A stretch of 39,964 nt of DNA, taken from the NCBI GenBank assembly GCA_947474495.1, contig CANJIM010000025.1, positions 1 to 39,964 of the forward strand, in the 5' to 3' direction. Positions 24,413 to 32,780 of the stretch are shown here, piece after piece. A program made the translations under genes and the position numbers. This DNA is from Rhodospirillaceae bacterium (GTDB taxonomy: Bacteria > Pseudomonadota > Alphaproteobacteria > SMXQ01). Within the stretch, counting starts at the first letter, position 1. The number at the start of each line of letters is the position of its first letter. Under the pieces are notes generated by a model. It worked only from the letters and a program-made list of their open reading frames with translations. It did no database searches and had not been told where the DNA came from.

Positions 24413-25300
24413 TTGAGCGTCGCCAGCATGACCGGGTTCGCCCGGGCCGCCGGACAGATGGACGACATCGGCTGGCAATGGGAGGTCAAAAGCGTCAATG
24501 GGCGCGGCCTCGACCTGCGCATCCGCCTGGCGCCCGGCAGCGAGAGCCTTGAGGTGGCGACCCGCGCCGCCCTGGCTGAGAAATTCAGCCGTGGCAGCTT
24601 CAGCCTCAATCTCACGGTGACCCGCGCCGGCAGCGCCGGCCGCTTCGTCCTTAACCGCGATCTGCTCGATCAGCTGGTCAGCGTCATGGCCGAGGTGAAG
24701 GCCCGCGTGCCCGACGCCGCGCCGCCGCAGATCGACGGCCTGCTGCGCGTCAAAGGCGTGCTGGAGGAGATCGAGGCGAACGACAGCGAAGAGGCCAAGG
24801 CGGCGCGCGACAAGGCGATGCTCAAGAGCCTCGCCGAGGCGCTGACCGCCATCGCCGCCGCGCGCGCCGCCGAAGGCGCCAAGCTGGCCGCCGTACTCGA
24901 CGCTCATGTGGGCAAGATCGCCACCTTGGCAACTCAGGCCGCCGGCATTGCCGGGGCGCAGCCCACCGCCATCCGCGACCGCCTGCAGGCCAAGCTGAAG
25001 GATCTGCTCGGCGGCGGCGGCATCGCCGAGGACCGCTTGATCCAGGAGGCCGCCCTGCTTGCCGCCAAGGCCGACGTGCGCGAGGAGCTCGACCGCCTCA
25101 ACGCCCATGTCGCCCAGGCCCGCGAATTGATGGCGGCCAAGGAGCCGGTCGGCCGCCGCCTCGATTTCCTGTCGCAGGAATTCAACCGCGAAGCCAATAC
25201 CCTGTGCTCGAAGGCCGAAGATCTGGAGCTGACACGCGTCGGCCTCGAATTGAAGGCGACCATCGAGCAATTCCGCGAGCAGGTGCAGAATGTCGAATAA
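24413..25300 (+). CDS. YicC family endoribonuclease-like protein
   Basis: YicC/YloC proteins are conserved bacterial proteins, and members have been reported as endoribonucleases linked to small RNA turnover. The 295-residue product has the family N-terminus SMTGFARA, EVKSVNGRGLDLRIRL, LL...KGVLE, and C-terminal GRRLDFLSQEFNREANTLCSKAED, the DUF1732 signature. The start is TTG at 24413 after AGGGGGAG; an ATG five codons later is an alternative. It overlaps gmk by 11 bases, a pairing conserved in many bacteria. Confidence 0.9.
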   Translation: MSVASMTGFARAAGQMDDIGWQWEVKSVNGRGLDLRIRLAPGSESLEVATRAALAEKFSRGSFSLNLTVTRAGSAGRFVLNRDLLDQLVSVMAEVKARVPDAAPPQIDGLLRVKGVLEEIEANDSEEAKAARDKAMLKSLAEALTAIAAARAAEGAKLAAVLDAHVGKIATLATQAAGIAGAQPTAIRDRLQAKLKDLLGGGGIAEDRLIQEAALLAAKADVREELDRLNAHVAQARELMAAKEPVGRRLDFLSQEFNREANTLCSKAEDLELTRVGLELKATIEQFREQVQNVE

Positions 25301-25964
25301 AGCGAACCCGGCGCCGCTCGCGGAGCATGATCCGCTATCGATCCACCGGCGCGGCCTGATGCTGGTGCTATCGTCGCCGTCGGGCGCCGGCAAGACGACG
25401 ATTTCCCGCGCCCTGCTCGAGCGCGAGCCGAACCTCACTATGTCGATCTCGGCGACGACGCGCGCCAAGCGGCCGGGCGAGACGGCGGGCGTCGATTACA
25501 TCTTCGTCGATCCGACCGAATTCAACCTGATGGTCAACCGCCAGGAACTGCTCGAACATGCCCGCGTGTTCGAAAACTATTACGGCACGCCGAAAGCGCC
25601 GGTCGAGGCCGCGCTCGCGAGCGGCAAGGACGTGTTGTTCGACATCGATTGGCAGGGCACCCAGCAACTCAGCGAGAACGCGCGCGACGATCTCGTCACT
25701 GTCTTCATCCTGCCGCCCTCGACGCAGGAATTGGAGCGCCGCCTCAACACGCGCGCGCAGGATCCCGCCGACGTGGTGGCCAAGCGCATGGCGCGCGCCG
25801 CCGACGAGATGAGCCATTACCCGGAATATGACTACGTGATCGTCAATCACGACATTGAGCTCAGCGTGCGCTCGGTGCAGGCAATCCTCACCGCCGAACG
25901 CTTGAAGCGCGAACGGCAGATCGGCCTCGGCGATTTCGTGAAGGCCTTGAGAGAAGGCCAATAG
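25290..25964 (+). CDS. gmk: Guanylate kinase
   Basis: Guanylate kinase phosphorylates GMP to GDP using ATP. P-loop SSPSGAGKTT is near residues 28-37, the GMP-binding region ISATTRAKRPGE follows, then GVDYIFV, and ARVFENYYGTPKAPVE, DIDWQGTQQL and the lid region RMARAADEMSHYPEYDYVIVN. Length 224 includes a 20-residue N-terminal extension. A CAGGTG element precedes the ATG within the yicC coding end. It is convergent with rsmA, and the two stop codons lie in a shared palindromic stem. Confidence 0.95.
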   Translation: MSNKANPAPLAEHDPLSIHRRGLMLVLSSPSGAGKTTISRALLEREPNLTMSISATTRAKRPGETAGVDYIFVDPTEFNLMVNRQELLEHARVFENYYGTPKAPVEAALASGKDVLFDIDWQGTQQLSENARDDLVTVFILPPSTQELERRLNTRAQDPADVVAKRMARAADEMSHYPEYDYVIVNHDIELSVRSVQAILTAERLKRERQIGLGDFVKALREGQ

Positions 25965-25979
25965 CCTTAAGGCTTGGCC
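25956..25979. terminator. Hairpin spanning the convergent gmk and rsmA stops
   Basis: GGCCA (25956-25960) and AGCC (25963-25966) pair with GGCT (25971-25974) and TGGCC (25975-25979), with TTAA as loop and two unpaired bases. Both stop codons fall inside. It lacks a clear T-run and may act as a symmetrical weak terminator or RNA end stabiliser. Confidence 0.35.
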
Positions 25980-26824
25980 GCCGTATAGGCGTTGGCCAGG
26001 CGGCAGAAGGCCGCCACATCCAATTCCTCGGCGCGCGCGGTCGGCGCGATGCCGGCCTGTTCCAGCAGCGGCAGCGGATCGATGTTCAGCGCCTTGAGGC
26101 TGGCGCGCAGCATCTTGCGGCGCTGGCCAAAGGCCGCCTTGCTGACGGTTTCCAGATCGGCCCGTACCGCCTGATGCAGCGGCGCGGCGCGCGGGATCAT
26201 ATTCACCACGGTCGAGGTCACCTGCGGCGGCGGCGTGAAGGCGCGCGGGCTGATGTCGAACACGAGATCGACGCGGCAGAGCCATTGTGCCAGCACCGAG
26301 AGGCGGCCGTAAGCCTTGGTGCGCGGCGGGGCGGCGAGCCGTTCGGCGACTTCCTTTTGCACCAGCACGGTGATACCGGCGATATCGCTTGGTCGCTCCA
26401 GCCAATTCAAGATCAGCGCCGTGCCGACGTTATAAGGCAGGTTGGCGACGACCTTGATCGGCCCTTGCCAGTTCTCTTTCCGCAAGAGGTCGACAGCATC
26501 GATCTCCAGGGCGTCGGCCTCGACGATGGCGAGCCGCCCCTCGCCGACGGCGATCAGCGGCTGCAAAGCGGCGATGCAGCGCTCGTCGCGCTCAATGGCG
26601 ATGAGCTTGGCTGCGCCCGCTTCGAGAATGGCGCGCGTTAGCCCGCCGGGACCGGGGCCGACTTCGATGACGGCACAATCGGTGATTGGGCCGGCTGCGC
26701 GGGCGATCTTGGCCGTGAGGTTCAGGTCGAGCAGGAAATGCTGGCCGAGCTTCTTGATGGCATTCAGGCCATGGGCGGCGATGACGTCGCGCAGCGGCGG
26801 CAGGTCGGCGATGCTGTCGGTCAA
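25967..26824 (-). CDS. rsmA: 16S rRNA (adenine(1518)-N(6)/adenine(1519)-N(6))-dimethyltransferase RsmA
   Basis: RsmA (KsgA) dimethylates two adjacent adenosines near the 3' end of 16S rRNA late in 30S assembly. The 285-residue protein shows KKLGQHFLLD, SAM motif I VIEVGPGPGGLTRAIL, acidic residue in IAIERDERC, EADALEID, and the catalytic NLPYNVGT. It also has VQKEVAERL and GRLSVLAQW, and C-terminal FGQRRKMLRASLK. It is the last gene of the lptF-lptG-lptD-surA-pdxA-rsmA run; its ATG overlaps the pdxA stop by 4 bases, as in the enterobacterial surA-pdxA-rsmA order. Confidence 0.95.
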   Translation of the reverse strand: MTDSIADLPPLRDVIAAHGLNAIKKLGQHFLLDLNLTAKIARAAGPITDCAVIEVGPGPGGLTRAILEAGAAKLIAIERDERCIAALQPLIAVGEGRLAIVEADALEIDAVDLLRKENWQGPIKVVANLPYNVGTALILNWLERPSDIAGITVLVQKEVAERLAAPPRTKAYGRLSVLAQWLCRVDLVFDISPRAFTPPPQVTSTVVNMIPRAAPLHQAVRADLETVSKAAFGQRRKMLRASLKALNIDPLPLLEQAGIAPTARAEELDVAAFCRLANAYTAAKP

Positions 26825-27837
26825 TTGGCGGCCCGGCGCGCGGCCATGTCGGCGGCCATCCGGAGCGCGGCGATCAAGCTGCTGGCGCTCGCCACGCCGG
26901 TGCCGGCGATGTTGAAGGCGGTGCCGTGATCCGGCGAGGTCCGCACGATGGGCAGGCCAAGTGTGATATCGACGCCCTGGTCGAAGCCCAGCGTCTTAAG
27001 CGGGATCAGCGCCTGGTCGTGATACATGCAGAGTGCCGTGTCGTAGGTGGCGCGCGCGGCGGCGTGAAACATCGTGTCGGACGGCAGCGGGCCCGTGACC
27101 TGAATGCCGAGTTTGCGCAGTTGCGCCACGGCGGGCGCGACGATCTCGATGTCCTCGCGCCCCAAGGCCCCCTCTTCGCCGGCATGGGGGTTGAGGCCGG
27201 CGACGGCGAGGCGCGGGTTGGCAATGCCGAAATCGTGCTTGAGCGCTTCGGCGGTGATGCGGCCGCGATCGACGATCGCCTCGGTGGTGAGCGCCGCGAG
27301 CGCGTCGCGCAGCGACAGATGGATGGTCACCGGCACGACGCGGAAGTCGCCGGTCGCTAGCATCATCACTGGGCGGACGACGCCGGTCAGCTCGCCGAGA
27401 TATTCGGTGTGGCCGGGATGCTTGAATCCGGCGTCGTAGAGCACTTTCTTGTGGATCGGGTTGGTCACCACGGCGCCGGCGCGGCCGGCTTGCGTGAGCT
27501 CGATGGCGCGGCGGATCGCCTCGATCACGGCGGGCGCGTTGGCGCTGTCCGGCTTTCCCGGCTCGACGGCGCGCGGCAGCTTGACCGGCAGCACGGGGAG
27601 GGCGCTGGGGAAGACATTATCGGCGTCTTCCGCTGCGGCGATGGCTATGACTGGAACGTCCCACCCGAGATGTTTGGCGAGGGCCGTCAGGCGCGACGGG
27701 TCATCGAGCAGGAAGAAGGGCGGCAAGCTGTCTCGCGCCGTCTGCCAAGCCTTGAGCGCGATCTCGCCGCCGATGCCAGCCGGCTCGCCCATGGTGAGGG
27801 CCAAAGGTAGACGGGAGGGGGGCGATGAGGTCGTCAT
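26821..27837 (-). CDS. pdxA: 4-hydroxythreonine-4-phosphate dehydrogenase PdxA
   Basis: PdxA oxidises 4-phosphohydroxy-L-threonine in the DXP-dependent pyridoxal phosphate pathway. Recognisable motifs are LALTMGEPAGIGGEIALKAW (usually GDPAGIGPE in relatives, so the Asp is replaced by Glu here), TNPIHKKVLYDAGFKHPGHTEYL with a metal-ligand His, AGLNPHAGEEGALGREDIEI, CMYHDQALIPLKTLGFDQGV and LPIVRTSPDHGTAFNIAG. Length 338 is normal. It starts 21 bases after the surA stop and overlaps rsmA by 4 bases. Confidence 0.94.
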   Translation of the reverse strand: MTTSSPPSRLPLALTMGEPAGIGGEIALKAWQTARDSLPPFFLLDDPSRLTALAKHLGWDVPVIAIAAAEDADNVFPSALPVLPVKLPRAVEPGKPDSANAPAVIEAIRRAIELTQAGRAGAVVTNPIHKKVLYDAGFKHPGHTEYLGELTGVVRPVMMLATGDFRVVPVTIHLSLRDALAALTTEAIVDRGRITAEALKHDFGIANPRLAVAGLNPHAGEEGALGREDIEIVAPAVAQLRKLGIQVTGPLPSDTMFHAAARATYDTALCMYHDQALIPLKTLGFDQGVDITLGLPIVRTSPDHGTAFNIAGTGVASASSLIAALRMAADMAARRAAN

Positions 27838-27858
27838 GGACGGGCCTGTTCGGCGCCG

Positions 27859-29160
27859 TCAGGCGCGGATGTCGACGAAGGCGCTCTGGCGCAGATCGCG
27901 CAGGAAGCGGCGCGACTGCAATTCCATTTTCTGCTCGCCGAGAATGCGCGTCACTTCCTGACGGTTCGGCAGATTCGCGACAGGCTCTTCGCGTTCGCAA
28001 ACCATGACGACGCGCAGGCCGCCCTCGACCTGGAAGGGTTGGCTCGGCTTGCCGATCTCGAGGGCGCTGACGATCTTGCGCATGTCGGCGGCAAGTTCGC
28101 CGAGACGGAACGTGCCCATGGCGCCCGAGTCGGACGAGGCCATTTCCTTGGCGACGGAGTCCATGTCGGCGCAACCGCTGACGGTTTCGGAAATGGTCTC
28201 GGCCAATTCGCGCTGGCTGGCGATCTCGTCGGGCCGCGCTCCGGCGCTAATGGGCAAGAAAATCTGATTGAGCGAGACTTTGATGTCTTGCGCGGCAGTG
28301 ACGCGCGGCTCGCGACGATTGCGCAAGGCGACAATATAATAGCCTTCGGCGGAGCGGATCGGACGCGAGACGGCGCCAACGGGCATCTTGGCGAGCACTT
28401 CATCGACTTCCGGAGGCATCTGGCCGACTTGCACCCAGCCGGCATCGCCGCCGCTGCCCGCCGTCGCATCCTGGGAGAATTGCTGCGCTAGAACGGTGAA
28501 GGGCGTGCCGGCCTCGAGCTGCTCGTAGAGCCGCTCGATATTGCCGCGAATCTCGGTTTCGTCTTGCGGCGAATCGACCGATAGGAAAATCTGCGACACA
28601 AGGTGCGAGGGCTTGTCGGCGTTTTCTTTAAGCTGCTCCAATGCGTCATCCACCTCGTCTTCGGCGACATTAACGAGACGGGCGGCGCGGCGGCGAACCA
28701 CCTTCGGCCAAATGATCGAGGCCTTGGCCTGATCCTCGAAGCTGCTCATGCTCAAGCCGCTGACTTTGAAGGCTTCCGCCAATTTTCCCGGCGCCAGGTT
28801 GTTTTGGCGTTCGACGCGGGAGACGGCGTCTTCCAATTCGTCCGGCTGAACGGTGATGCCGAGCCGCTTGGCTTCCTGCATCTGCAGGCGCTCATCGATC
28901 ATGCCGCGGAGCACTTGGCTCGACAGCCGGCGGAGCTGCTCGGCATTGGGCATTTGGGCGGCCGGGCCCAAGGTCAGGCGGATGCGCTGTTCAACGTCAT
29001 AGGCGGTGATCGACTCGTCGTTCACGACGGCGACGATACGCTGGCTGCCCTGCTGCGCAGCGACAGGCAGGCTGCCGAATAGCAGCACAGCAAGCAGGGC
29101 GAATACAGCCAAGGCGCCGTGGCGAAAACCGCGAACGGCGCACGCGGGGGGGCGGCGCAT
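27859..29160 (-). CDS. surA: Periplasmic chaperone/peptidylprolyl isomerase SurA
   Basis: SurA escorts unfolded outer-membrane proteins across the periplasm. A Sec signal peptide (basic MRRPPACAVRGFRHG, hydrophobic AVFALLAVLLFGSLPVA) is followed by the SurA N-terminal domain IVAVVNDESITAYDVEQRI. A PpiC-type parvulin domain then contains LVSQIFLSV, QFSQDATAGSGGDAGWVQVGQMPP and VSRPIRSAEGYYIVAL. A second, degenerate parvulin-like region carries DSGAMGTFRLGEL. The frame is open to 29241. ATG 29160 was chosen for a compact signal peptide; ATG 29178 is equally possible but lies so close to the promoter that the mRNA would be leaderless. The order lptD-surA-pdxA-rsmA matches E. coli. Confidence 0.88.
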   Translation of the reverse strand: MRRPPACAVRGFRHGALAVFALLAVLLFGSLPVAAQQGSQRIVAVVNDESITAYDVEQRIRLTLGPAAQMPNAEQLRRLSSQVLRGMIDERLQMQEAKRLGITVQPDELEDAVSRVERQNNLAPGKLAEAFKVSGLSMSSFEDQAKASIIWPKVVRRRAARLVNVAEDEVDDALEQLKENADKPSHLVSQIFLSVDSPQDETEIRGNIERLYEQLEAGTPFTVLAQQFSQDATAGSGGDAGWVQVGQMPPEVDEVLAKMPVGAVSRPIRSAEGYYIVALRNRREPRVTAAQDIKVSLNQIFLPISAGARPDEIASQRELAETISETVSGCADMDSVAKEMASSDSGAMGTFRLGELAADMRKIVSALEIGKPSQPFQVEGGLRVVMVCEREEPVANLPNRQEVTRILGEQKMELQSRRFLRDLRQSAFVDIRA

Positions 29161-29187
29161 CTGGGACAATACGAACATTGCGAGAGT

Positions 29188-29215
29188 TATATAAGGAACC
29201 GCCCCGATCCGACAA
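29188..29215 (-). promoter_or_regulatory. Candidate surA promoter
   Basis: On the minus strand TTGTCG (29210-29215) is separated by 16 bases from TATATA (29188-29193), within a CTTATATAA context. It lies in the 190-bp gap between lptD and surA and would start transcription about 20 bases before ATG 29160. Confidence 0.42.
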
Positions 29216-29350
29216 CAGCAGCCGAGGCCTCGGAGACCCACCTGGAGCGGAATTTTGGCGAAACGACGTATTTTGAAGGGCTTTTACTCAGCTTGGAACC
29301 TCGCCGTTCGCGCCCTGACCAAGAATTCGGCTTTACAGAGCCGCTACCCA

Positions 29351-31642
29351 TTAAAAGGCCGAGGTCTGGAATTCGCCGAGATTCTTGAAGACGAACTGGA
29401 ACAGCAGGGTGGTCGAGGGGACGACGTCGCGGTCGTAGGTGAAACGTCGCGTGATGCTGGTCTGGAAAATCAGGCATTCGTCAATGTAGCGCAGCCCGCC
29501 GCCAACACCGAGGAAACCGCCGTCGTCGGCCAGATCGTTGCGCGTGAAGGCAAAAGCGCTCCAATATTTGGAAATTCCGCCCTGCAGCGAGGCGTAGACT
29601 TGCTCGCGATCGCTGAATTGCGAGTTATTCCGATCCGATGCGACAAAGAAATAGCTCAAGTCGAGGCGCAGCTTGGAGGCGTTGCCGATGCCGAGCTTCA
29701 CTTCATTGCGCCGCGACGTGAGATCTTCCGCATCCGCGCGGAAACGGTACATGACATCGAAAGTGTTGCTCGGCGAAATGGTGAGGCGGCCAACGACGTC
29801 GGAAAGCTGATCGTTCAATCCTGTGCTCGGCGCGAATTCGCTATCTTCGTTGAAGCGATAGCTTTGTCCGACGAAGGCGGTCGTCGAACCGCCGCCGTCG
29901 CCGTAAAGCCCGCCGCGCAAGCCATATAACAGGCGCTGGCCGCCTTCGACGCGATCGACGCCGGTGAAGCGGCTGTCGGCGAATAAGTTGGTGTCGTCGA
30001 ATTCGATGTCCTGGCTGTCCTCGTTGGGCAGCTTCGCCGGGTTGCTGCCGCGCGGCGCAATAACGGCACCGGCAATCGGTTCGATCAGTTGAGTCACGGA
30101 ACCGCTGTGCTTGGAAAAGGGATAACGGTAATCGAGCTTCATTTCGGGGAACACGCGTCCGGTAAATCCGTCATCTTGGCGGCCGTATACCGAATCGGTA
30201 ACGTTGGCAACGTTGTAACCGTCGGCTTGGACGCTGGCGGTGACGCCATAGATTTCCCCGGTGGACGCGATGTACGGCAAATTCCAAGCTGTCTTGGTCG
30301 AGAGACGATTGCTGCTGGTGCCTTCATCGCGGGTCAATGATAGGACCGAGGCATCGAAATTCCAGCGTCCGCCGTTGCTATCTGGCGTGCCGCGGAAATT
30401 ATAATCGGCCATGGGCAAAATGAGCGGTGTCGTGCCCGGATCGTCTGTCACCCGCAAACCTTGGAATGACATGGCCTGCATATTGGCATAGCTACGGCCG
30501 TTGAAGCCTTCGACGTAGGCGTTCGAAATCAGCGCCTTGTTGTTGCTGCCGAAACCGTAACGACGGAGGTAAGTGTCGTCGGTAGAGCGGTCAATGTTAA
30601 ACCCTGTCCGCCAGGTTTCATCGATGTCAAAACGTCCGCGACCGCGGATGTGCCCACGAGTATCGAGGCCTTCTGGCGGAGTGGTCGGTTGCGTATAGCT
30701 GCCGGAAAACTCGTATTCGCCATTGACGAGGCGTTGACGATATTCGCCGGCCCACACTATGCCTTGATCGCTCGTGTAGGTCGGCGAAAAGGTAAAGTCC
30801 TTGTCGTCGGAAATGGCCCAGTAATAGGGCACGCGGGCGAAGGTGCCGAGATCCGTCGACGACCCGTAGCTCGGGAACAGGAAGCCGCTTTGGCGCTTCA
30901 CTGTCGGGTCGGGATGCGAGAAGTAAGGCAAGTAAAGGACAGGTAGCCCAAACATTTCGAGCTGAGCGTCACGATATTCGACGCTTTTGGCGACGGTATC
31001 ATGGGTGACGCGCACGGCCTTGATCTGCCAGAGCGGTGCCCGTGTCGGATCCTCCGCACAGAGTTCGCAAGGGGAATAAACGGCCTTGCTCATCTCCGTT
31101 GTGACGCCGCCGAGCCGCCGCCCGCCATTGGCTGCGAGGCGCGAGTTATCGGTCATCAGCATGCGGATGCTGTTGATCGCCCCGGTCTTGAGGTCGTCGG
31201 TGAATTCGGCATAGTCGGAAAACAGGACGTCGCCCGTCGGCTCGAGCAGGCTGACGTTGCCCGACGCCGTCATGATGTCGGTCTTCTGGTTGTAAGTGAC
31301 CGTGTCGGCCATCAGCACGCGCGCGCCCTGCGAGATCTCGACATTGCCGCGCGCGACGACGAGGCCAAGGCTCTCGTCGAAGGTCATCTCGTCTGATTTC
31401 AACAGGTAAGCGCCGTCGCCGGTCGGCACGGCTTGCGGCGCCGGGCGTTGAGGCTGCGATTGAAACCCCGGGAGAACGGGCGTCAAAGTCGTGAAGTTGC
31501 TGCCGGCAGCGCCGGTGGCCGGCTCGCCCGACGAGGTGCCGAAAATCGAGCTGGTATGCGCGATGGCGGGCACAAGCGCCAGGGTCCAGACGACGACCAT
31601 CGTCGCCGCAACCGCCGTCAGCCCCCTGTATCCCCTCAGCAT
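29351..31642 (-). CDS. lptD: LPS assembly protein LptD
   Basis: LptD is the outer-membrane barrel that, with LptE, inserts lipopolysaccharide into the outer leaflet. The 763-residue protein has a signal peptide ending near residue 29, then an OstA/LptA-like periplasmic jellyroll (about residues 75-175; KSDEMTFDESLGLVVARGNVEI, VTYNQKTDIMTASGNVSLLEP). The LptD C-terminal beta-barrel follows, rich in alternating aromatic strands and ending in QTSAF with a terminal Phe, a BAM-recognised signal. Cysteines in SPCELCAEDP and one near the end (ECLIFQ) could provide inter-domain disulfides. It starts 23 bases after the lptG stop. Confidence 0.93.
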   Translation of the reverse strand: MLRGYRGLTAVAATMVVVWTLALVPAIAHTSSIFGTSSGEPATGAAGSNFTTLTPVLPGFQSQPQRPAPQAVPTGDGAYLLKSDEMTFDESLGLVVARGNVEISQGARVLMADTVTYNQKTDIMTASGNVSLLEPTGDVLFSDYAEFTDDLKTGAINSIRMLMTDNSRLAANGGRRLGGVTTEMSKAVYSPCELCAEDPTRAPLWQIKAVRVTHDTVAKSVEYRDAQLEMFGLPVLYLPYFSHPDPTVKRQSGFLFPSYGSSTDLGTFARVPYYWAISDDKDFTFSPTYTSDQGIVWAGEYRQRLVNGEYEFSGSYTQPTTPPEGLDTRGHIRGRGRFDIDETWRTGFNIDRSTDDTYLRRYGFGSNNKALISNAYVEGFNGRSYANMQAMSFQGLRVTDDPGTTPLILPMADYNFRGTPDSNGGRWNFDASVLSLTRDEGTSSNRLSTKTAWNLPYIASTGEIYGVTASVQADGYNVANVTDSVYGRQDDGFTGRVFPEMKLDYRYPFSKHSGSVTQLIEPIAGAVIAPRGSNPAKLPNEDSQDIEFDDTNLFADSRFTGVDRVEGGQRLLYGLRGGLYGDGGGSTTAFVGQSYRFNEDSEFAPSTGLNDQLSDVVGRLTISPSNTFDVMYRFRADAEDLTSRRNEVKLGIGNASKLRLDLSYFFVASDRNNSQFSDREQVYASLQGGISKYWSAFAFTRNDLADDGGFLGVGGGLRYIDECLIFQTSITRRFTYDRDVVPSTTLLFQFVFKNLGEFQTSAF

Positions 31643-31665
31643 GGTCTAGCCCCTCGCCATGCGCA

Positions 31666-32772
31666 TTAACCGTCTTCCAGATGCAGCATCGCGGCGAGGC
31701 CGAGCAGCAGGCTGAAGCCGGCTGGCGTCCAGGCGGCGAGGATCGCCGGAATGGAGGCGGAGAGGCCAAGCGCCAGCACCACGTCCGACAGGAAGAACAA
31801 CAAGAAGCCGAAGAGCACACCGCCGCCGATCAGCGCTGCGGTTCCTCCGCGGCGCGATGAGCGCATCGAAAAACTGGCGGCGATCAGCACCATGGCCGCC
31901 AGCATCGCCGGTACCGACAGCAGCGAATGCCAATAGAGGCGGTGCCGGTTGGCGGAGAACCCGGCATTGTCGAGCAGCTTGATGAAGCCCGGCAAATCCC
32001 AGAAGGACATGGTCTCCGGCGCGGCAAAACTGTCCTGGATTTTCTCGAGCGTCCAATCGGTCTTCACTTCGTAAGTCGGCAGGCTTTGCGGCGGCTGGCC
32101 CGGCGCTGTCAGCAGCACGCTTTTCAGCAGCCACACGCCATCGCCGAGGCGAGCTTCCGCCGCGTCGATGCGGTTGATGAACTTGTCGCTGCCTTCGTAC
32201 ATGAAAATGACGACGCCGCGCAGCACCAAATCGGGCTGTGTGACGCTGGCGGCGTGAATCACTGCCTGGCCGATGTCGTCCGCCTGGCGCAGCCATAGGC
32301 CGGTGCGCGACATGGCCAGCATGTTGGTCTGGCCGATCACCAGCTTTTCTTCCAGCCGGTCGTAGCGCGACAGCATGGCCGAGGCGAGGGGGTTGAAGGC
32401 GGCGACGTTGATGACGCCGATGATCATCATGCTGCCGACGGCGGGCAGCAGGAATTGCCAGGCGGAAATGCCGGCTGAGCGGGCCACCACGAGCTCTTGA
32501 AAGCGCGTCAGGCGCGAAAAAGTGTGCATGCCGCCGAACAGCGTGGCGAAGGGCACGATCTTTTGCGCCATGTAGGGCAGCTTGAGCAGGGCCATTTGCG
32601 TCAGCAGAGCGACCGAGACATCGGCCCGCGAACTGGTTCGGCGCATCAGCTCGATAATGTCGATCAGGAAGATGATCGTGCAAAGTCCGAGCATCACGAT
32701 GGCGAAGCTGACGAGAAACCGCTTGGCGATATAGAACGACAGGGTCGGGGACAGGGTGGTGACGCCGGACAT
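31666..32772 (-). CDS. lptG: LPS export ABC transporter permease LptG
   Basis: LptG is one of two permeases of LptB2FG, which extracts lipopolysaccharide from the inner membrane. The YjgP/YjgQ family is recognisable: N-terminal LSFYIAKRFLVSFAIVMLG, KLPYMAQKIVPFATLFGGMHTFSRLTRFQELVVARSAGIS, with the ARSAG coupling helix, a periplasmic jellyroll about residues 130-265, and three C-terminal transmembrane helices. Length 368 is normal. It starts 8 bases after the lptF stop. The LptB ATPase is not in the window. Confidence 0.93.
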   Translation of the reverse strand: MSGVTTLSPTLSFYIAKRFLVSFAIVMLGLCTIIFLIDIIELMRRTSSRADVSVALLTQMALLKLPYMAQKIVPFATLFGGMHTFSRLTRFQELVVARSAGISAWQFLLPAVGSMMIIGVINVAAFNPLASAMLSRYDRLEEKLVIGQTNMLAMSRTGLWLRQADDIGQAVIHAASVTQPDLVLRGVVIFMYEGSDKFINRIDAAEARLGDGVWLLKSVLLTAPGQPPQSLPTYEVKTDWTLEKIQDSFAAPETMSFWDLPGFIKLLDNAGFSANRHRLYWHSLLSVPAMLAAMVLIAASFSMRSSRRGGTAALIGGGVLFGFLLFFLSDVVLALGLSASIPAILAAWTPAGFSLLLGLAAMLHLEDG

Positions 32773-32780
32773 CGCTTGGG

